From NCBI GenBank assembly GCA_031262625.1, contig JAISHJ010000086.1, positions 1 to 9,576 on the forward strand: a stretch of DNA of 9,576 nt. The letters are read 5' to 3'. This DNA is from Ruminococcus sp. Its GTDB lineage: Bacteria; Bacillota; Clostridia; Oscillospirales; Ruminococcaceae. The notes beneath the pieces were generated by a model that was not told where the DNA came from, did not search any database, and saw nothing but the letters and a program-made list of their open reading frames with translations. Position 1 is the stretch's first letter, and every line of letters starts with the position of its first letter. The position numbers and the translations under genes were made by a program. Below, one piece after another: positions 6,232 through 9,576 of the stretch.

Positions 6232-7587
6232 ATGTCTGATAAAAAAGACTTAAAACGTGCATCATTTTCCGGTCAGATAGGGTTTGTTCTTGCCGCGGCA
6301 GGAAGTGCCGTCGGGCTTGGAAATGTTTGGCGTTTTCCATACCTTGCCGCGAAATACGGCGGCGGCGCATTTTTAGTAATTTACCTTGTTTGCGCGGTTA
6401 CCTTCGGCTTTACATTAATGATAACAGAAATTGCGCTGGGGCGAAAGACCGGAAAAAGCGTAATTGAAGCATATTCCACTCTTAATAAACGCTGGAAATT
6501 CCTCGGTATTTTAAGCTCGGTTGTACCTATTCTTATTCTGCCGTACTATTGCGTTATCGGCGGCTGGATAGTAAAATATCTCTCCGCATTTATAACCCTA
6601 AGCGGAAGCGCGGCTGCAACCGACGGCTACTTCTCGGAGTTTATCGGCAACCCTTTTCAGAGTATAATCTGGTGGCTTATTTTTTCCGCACTGACAATGC
6701 TTTTTATACTCCTCGGCGTTGAAAAGGGGATTGAAAAAGCTTCAAAGATAATGATGCCGATATTAATAATAATGCTTATCGGGATTACTGTCTATTCGCT
6801 GACAATTCCCGGCGCACTGGAGGGGCTTAAATATTATCTTCTTCCGAGACGTGAAGCATTTACTCCGGAAGCGGTTCTCTCCGCAGTAGGACAGATGTTT
6901 TATTCAATGTCGCTTGCTATGGGAATTATGGTGACATACGGCTCGTACATGAAAAAGACTGAAAATATTGAAAAATCGGTCAGACATATCGAGCTTTTCG
7001 ATACCGGTGTTGCTTTTCTTGCGGGACTTCTTGTAGTTCCGGCGGTAACTGCATTTGCCGGCGGCGCGGAAAATATGCAAGCAGGACCGTCGCTTATGTT
7101 CATAACCCTTCCGAAAGTTTTTATGAGCATGGGGAAGGTTGCCGGAACAATTATCGGACTGCTGTTCTTCCTCTTAATGCTCTTTGCCGCTCTCACATCT
7201 GCTATTTCAATTGCGGAAACGGTTGTGTCTATATTCTGCGACAGATTCGGCATTTCCCGAAAAAAATCAATCCTTATAACTTCCGGAACAGTACTCATTT
7301 TAGGAATTTTGTCTGCTCTCGGTTACGGCGTTTTGTCGGGAATTCATCCCTTAGGGCAGGACTCTTTCCTCGAATTTTTCGACTGGGTAACAAATTCGGT
7401 AATAATGCCGATAGTAGCACTCTTAACCTGTATATTCGTCGGGTTTATAATTAAGCCCGACACGCTTACAGCAGAAGTAAAACTGTCGTCAAAATTTAAG
7501 GCGGAAAAATTTTATAAAGTTTTCGTAAAATTCATCGCGCCGATTATCTTAGCCGCAATACTCATATTCGGACTTTCTGTAAAATGA
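6232..7587 (+). CDS. NSS-family sodium-dependent amino-acid symporter (LeuT/MhsT type, 11 TM)
   Basis: This inner-membrane secondary transporter couples sodium entry to uptake of an amino acid or similar compound. The family signature AAAGSAVGLGNVWRFPYLAA (21-40) forms the unwound first helix, with Asn31 at the LeuT Asn27 sodium-site position. It is followed by GGGAF (43-47) and the substrate-binding helix 6 segment YSMSLAMGIMVTYGSYM (224-240). LTSAISIAE (321-329) is the TM8 sodium-2 region. I count 11 hydrophobic helices, ending at about residue 449. This matches the 11-TM bacterial type (MhsT, Tyt1, TnaT; MhsT is 453 residues) rather than 12-TM LeuT. Asp257 in a DTxVA motif of TM7 aligns with LeuT Asn286; bacterial members with an acidic residue there are generally chloride-independent. 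The substrate is probably a hydrophobic or aromatic amino acid, by family only. The SD GAGGT (6222-6226) sits 5 bases before ATG. It is the last gene of the run, ending at a terminator. Confidence 0.94.
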   Translation: MSDKKDLKRASFSGQIGFVLAAAGSAVGLGNVWRFPYLAAKYGGGAFLVIYLVCAVTFGFTLMITEIALGRKTGKSVIEAYSTLNKRWKFLGILSSVVPILILPYYCVIGGWIVKYLSAFITLSGSAAATDGYFSEFIGNPFQSIIWWLIFSALTMLFILLGVEKGIEKASKIMMPILIIMLIGITVYSLTIPGALEGLKYYLLPRREAFTPEAVLSAVGQMFYSMSLAMGIMVTYGSYMKKTENIEKSVRHIELFDTGVAFLAGLLVVPAVTAFAGGAENMQAGPSLMFITLPKVFMSMGKVAGTIIGLLFFLLMLFAALTSAISIAETVVSIFCDRFGISRKKSILITSGTVLILGILSALGYGVLSGIHPLGQDSFLEFFDWVTNSVIMPIVALLTCIFVGFIIKPDTLTAEVKLSSKFKAEKFYKVFVKFIAPIILAAILIFGLSVK

Positions 7588-7589
7588 CT

Positions 7590-7622
7590 GAAAACTCCCC
7601 GAAAATTTTTCGGGGAGTTTTC
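7590..7622. terminator. Bidirectional rho-independent terminator between convergent genes
   Basis: Arms GAAAACTCCCCG (7590-7601) and CGGGGAGTTTTC (7611-7622) are perfect reverse complements around the A/T-only centre AAAATTTTT, whose A and T runs can pair further. The outer A and T runs give a T tract on either strand. It lies 2 bases after the transporter stop (7587) and 2 bases before the end of the rqcH stop codon (7625), so it serves both convergent transcripts. Confidence 0.93.
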
Positions 7623-7624
7623 AT

Positions 7625-9364
7625 TTATTCAAGTTCTAAAGGCTTAACATATATCGTCTGATTATGAGTAAATATAACCATTCCGGGCTTTGAACCGGCA
7701 GGCTTTTTAACGTAGCGAACCTCCACAATATCAACAGGAACCTGCGCCGAAGCACGTGCCTTTGAGTGAGCAGCAGCGAGACTTGCCGCATATCGCAAAG
7801 TCTCTTCCGAAGCGGTTTTGCCCTCGGTTTTTACGATTAGGTGAGAGCCGGGAATATTTTTCGTATGGAGCCATATGTCGGTCTTGTCCGCATTTTTTGT
7901 GATGTAGTCATTCTGAATATTATTTCGCCCGACAAGAATTTCCGTACCGTCGGGAGCATGGAAAATAAGCGGCGGTAAAAGCTTTTTTGTCCGCTTTTTA
8001 GGATTAGAAATCTGTTTAATAACGCCGTCTGTTACAAGCTCTGCGCGCAGTTCCTCAATCTCGGAATCTGTTTTTGCGCGCGACAGAAGGTCAATAACAC
8101 TCTCAATGTAATAAAGCTCGTCGTTACCCTTTTTAATCTGTTCGGTGAGAATCTTCTCGCGCATCTCCGCCTTTTTATATTCATGGTAATATTTTTGCGT
8201 ATTTTTTGCGGCGGAAAGCTGTCGGTCAAGAGGAATTTTAATTACAGGTAGGTTTTCGTCATAGAAATTTTCACAGGTAAAGCTGTCAATACCATCCTTT
8301 ATACGGTACAAATTAGCCGAAAGAAGGTCTCCCATGGCTTTTAGCGCGAAACGTTCTGATGCTTTTTCAAGTTCAAGCTTTTGTGCAGTAATCCTGCCTG
8401 TAATGCGCTCAATACGGTTGTTAAGAAGCTTTTGAAGATCGCCTGCACGCTGATGAAGCCTTGTACTTATGTCTTTTTCGCGATAGAAGTAATCTAAGCA
8501 CTTACAAGCGGCATTTTCACCGGTGAAACTTTTCTTTTCATATATTTTATCATACTGAAATACATCGGTGGTCGTAAAGTCTTTGAGCGAGCCTTTATCA
8601 ATTATTACGGTAGGAGTAACCTCTCCCGAATTGAGTTTTTCCGAAAAACTAATTATGGTTTTATAAAGCCGGTCAAGCTGCGAAGCAGTCAGTTCATGTA
8701 CGGGAATAGCGTTAACTCCGGTCGCGGAGTATACCCATTCACTTGCGAGAAGCGGACATATCCCCTCGAATATCTTAATTATTGCGCGTGAGGTTTCACC
8801 GCTGACGGCGGCAAGCTTCTGTACGAAATCTTCATATGAAAAATTATTAATAGAAAGCCTGTCGTCGTCGCGCGGCGGCATTTGGTAACGAACACCGGGG
8901 AGGATAAGCCGCTTTTCCGAGACGTTCATATCCACGCGCTTAATGCTGTCGATAACCTTTCCGTCCGCACCGATTAATATTACATTTGAATATTTCCCCA
9001 TGACTTCGGCGGCAAGAGTAAGTTTTACCATATCGCCGAGTTCGTTCATACTCTCAAAGTCAAAAAAAAGCACCCGTTCAAGCCCTTCCTGACGGATTGA
9101 AAGAAGCTTTCCTCCGCCTAAATGCTTTCGCAAAAGCATACAGAACATCGGCGGTGCTTTCGGATTTTCCGGGACATTTTCGGTAATAAGTACCCGTGCA
9201 GAATCAGGGGACGCAGATAAAAGCAGTTTGTGGTTACTGCTTTTGGCACGTATTGAAATAATTAATTCTTCTTTTGAAGGCTGGTTGATTTTATCAATCC
9301 GCCCGCTTTCAAGAAAGGAAATCTCGCGGCGAACCGACGATAAATATGTTCCGTCAAGTGACAA
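7625..9364 (-). CDS. rqcH: RqcH (NFACT / Rqc2 homologue, ribosome-associated quality control)
   Basis: RqcH binds 50S subunits blocked by peptidyl-tRNA and recruits tRNA-Ala to add C-terminal alanine tails that mark the stalled product for proteolysis. It was formerly annotated fibronectin-binding protein FbpA. At 579 residues it is of normal length. NFACT-N (about 1-280) opens with SLDGTYLSSVRREI and includes MLLRKHLGGGKLLSIRQ (76-92), GLERVLFF (94-101) and LAAEVMGKYSNVILI (117-131). A helical coiled-coil pair covers about 300-345 and 390-442. NFACT-R (DUF814) follows at about 465-565 with FHAPDGTEILVGRNNIQND (468-486) and DIWLHTKNIPGSHLIVK (496-512). The position of the B. subtilis Asp97-Arg98 pair is Glu96-Arg97 here. 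The start is TTG: an in-frame TAG lies five codons upstream, no ATG is near, the SD AGAGGT fits, and the protein begins exactly like its family. It is translated 12 bases after the Nif3-like gene. Confidence 0.95.
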   Translation of the reverse strand: MSLDGTYLSSVRREISFLESGRIDKINQPSKEELIISIRAKSSNHKLLLSASPDSARVLITENVPENPKAPPMFCMLLRKHLGGGKLLSIRQEGLERVLFFDFESMNELGDMVKLTLAAEVMGKYSNVILIGADGKVIDSIKRVDMNVSEKRLILPGVRYQMPPRDDDRLSINNFSYEDFVQKLAAVSGETSRAIIKIFEGICPLLASEWVYSATGVNAIPVHELTASQLDRLYKTIISFSEKLNSGEVTPTVIIDKGSLKDFTTTDVFQYDKIYEKKSFTGENAACKCLDYFYREKDISTRLHQRAGDLQKLLNNRIERITGRITAQKLELEKASERFALKAMGDLLSANLYRIKDGIDSFTCENFYDENLPVIKIPLDRQLSAAKNTQKYYHEYKKAEMREKILTEQIKKGNDELYYIESVIDLLSRAKTDSEIEELRAELVTDGVIKQISNPKKRTKKLLPPLIFHAPDGTEILVGRNNIQNDYITKNADKTDIWLHTKNIPGSHLIVKTEGKTASEETLRYAASLAAAHSKARASAQVPVDIVEVRYVKKPAGSKPGMVIFTHNQTIYVKPLELE

Positions 9365-9372
9365 TTTTTTAT

Positions 9373-9378
9373 ACCTCT
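9373..9378 (-). promoter_or_regulatory. Ribosome-binding site for the TTG start of rqcH, overlapping the upstream stop
   Basis: On the minus strand AGAGGT (9378-9373) ends 8 bases before the TTG at 9364-9362. Its first two bases belong to the TAG stop (9379-9377) of the Nif3-like gene. A strong SD at ideal distance supports the non-ATG start, and the overlap suggests that ribosomes finishing the first gene restart at rqcH. Confidence 0.75.
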
Positions 9379-9576
9379 ATATAATTGTAACAGGGTCAAC
9401 ATCTGTTTCGGAAACTAAAATTTCTGTTTCCGGGAACTGACTTTTAAGATAGTTTGAAGCATATTCTTTCATCATCGCTTCGGTTGCATAATGTCCGCAG
9501 TCAAAAACAGGGAACTTACGCCCGACGGCATCAACAAAATGACTGTGCTTAAGGTCGGCTGTTATGTAAACGTCCG
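9377..9576 (-). CDS. Nif3-like dinuclear metal centre protein (DUF34 / YqfO family), C-terminal part
   Basis: Only the last 65 codons are present; the gene runs off the window at its 5' side. The minus-strand frame reads DVYITADLKHSHFVDAVG, then FPVFDCGHYATE, and ends with DVDPVTII and TAG. This matches the end of Nif3/YqfO proteins, whose usual motifs are DVYITGDLKHH and DAGHYxTE. The His and Glu of GHYATE (fragment residues 28 and 32) are the expected last ligands of the two-metal site. Ala replaces the usual Gly in ITGD. The molecular function of Nif3 proteins is not settled; old annotations as GTP cyclohydrolase I type 2 are doubtful. It lies directly upstream of rqcH, with the stop codon overlapping that gene's ribosome-binding site. 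Confidence 0.87.
   Translation of the reverse strand, partial: DVYITADLKHSHFVDAVGRKFPVFDCGHYATEAMMKEYASNYLKSQFPETEILVSETDVDPVTII

Noticed and set aside
6900..7298. 132-codon open frame antisense to the transporter
   Set aside because: It lies wholly within the clearly coding symporter gene and its translation resembles no protein family.

Overview
This window looks like an ordinary chromosomal segment of a low-to-moderate GC Bacillota bacterium. It is most likely a gut-type Clostridia (Oscillospiraceae/Ruminococcaceae-like), but that is inferred from the gene families and not from a marker gene. The supporting signs are strong purine-rich Shine-Dalgarno sites, a stand-alone protein of S1 domains, a YpsC-type 23S rRNA methyltransferase, a class A penicillin-binding protein with a cysteine-containing tail, and an RqcH (NFACT) protein directly behind a Nif3-like gene. 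No rRNA, tRNA, CRISPR array, insertion sequence, integrase, toxin-antitoxin or phage gene was seen.

Layout. The plus strand carries six genes. A protein of about three S1 RNA-binding domains (100-1032) ends at a clear rho-independent terminator (1052-1083). An AT-rich promoter region follows, with an extended -10 element, and then a bifunctional class A PBP (1200-3377). A 160-base gap without a recognisable terminator or promoter leads to a compact run of four genes with gaps of only 7, 11 and 18 bases: a THUMP/UPF0020 rRNA methyltransferase (3538-4644), a divergent thymidylate-kinase-like enzyme (4652-5314), a DUF2156 GNAT-fold protein (5326-6213) and a LeuT/MhsT-type sodium:amino-acid symporter (6232-7587). 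A near-perfect inverted repeat (7590-7622) then acts as a two-way terminator against the convergent minus-strand pair. That pair is a Nif3-like gene, of which only the 3' end is present (9576-9377), followed 12 bases later by rqcH (9364-7625), which starts at TTG.

How the genes relate. Most are housekeeping: translation and ribosome quality control (S1 protein, rRNA methyltransferase, RqcH), wall synthesis (PBP), nucleotide metabolism (kinase) and amino-acid uptake (symporter). The four-gene run is probably one transcript, but I cannot show a shared pathway from sequence alone.

No convincing previously undescribed system was found. The points most worth a second look are a possible sequestered ribosome-binding site in front of the S1 gene, the altered DR(Y) motif of the kinase, the stand-alone DUF2156 protein in its operon, repeats in the 3378-3537 gap, and the coupled TTG start and Glu-Arg motif of RqcH.
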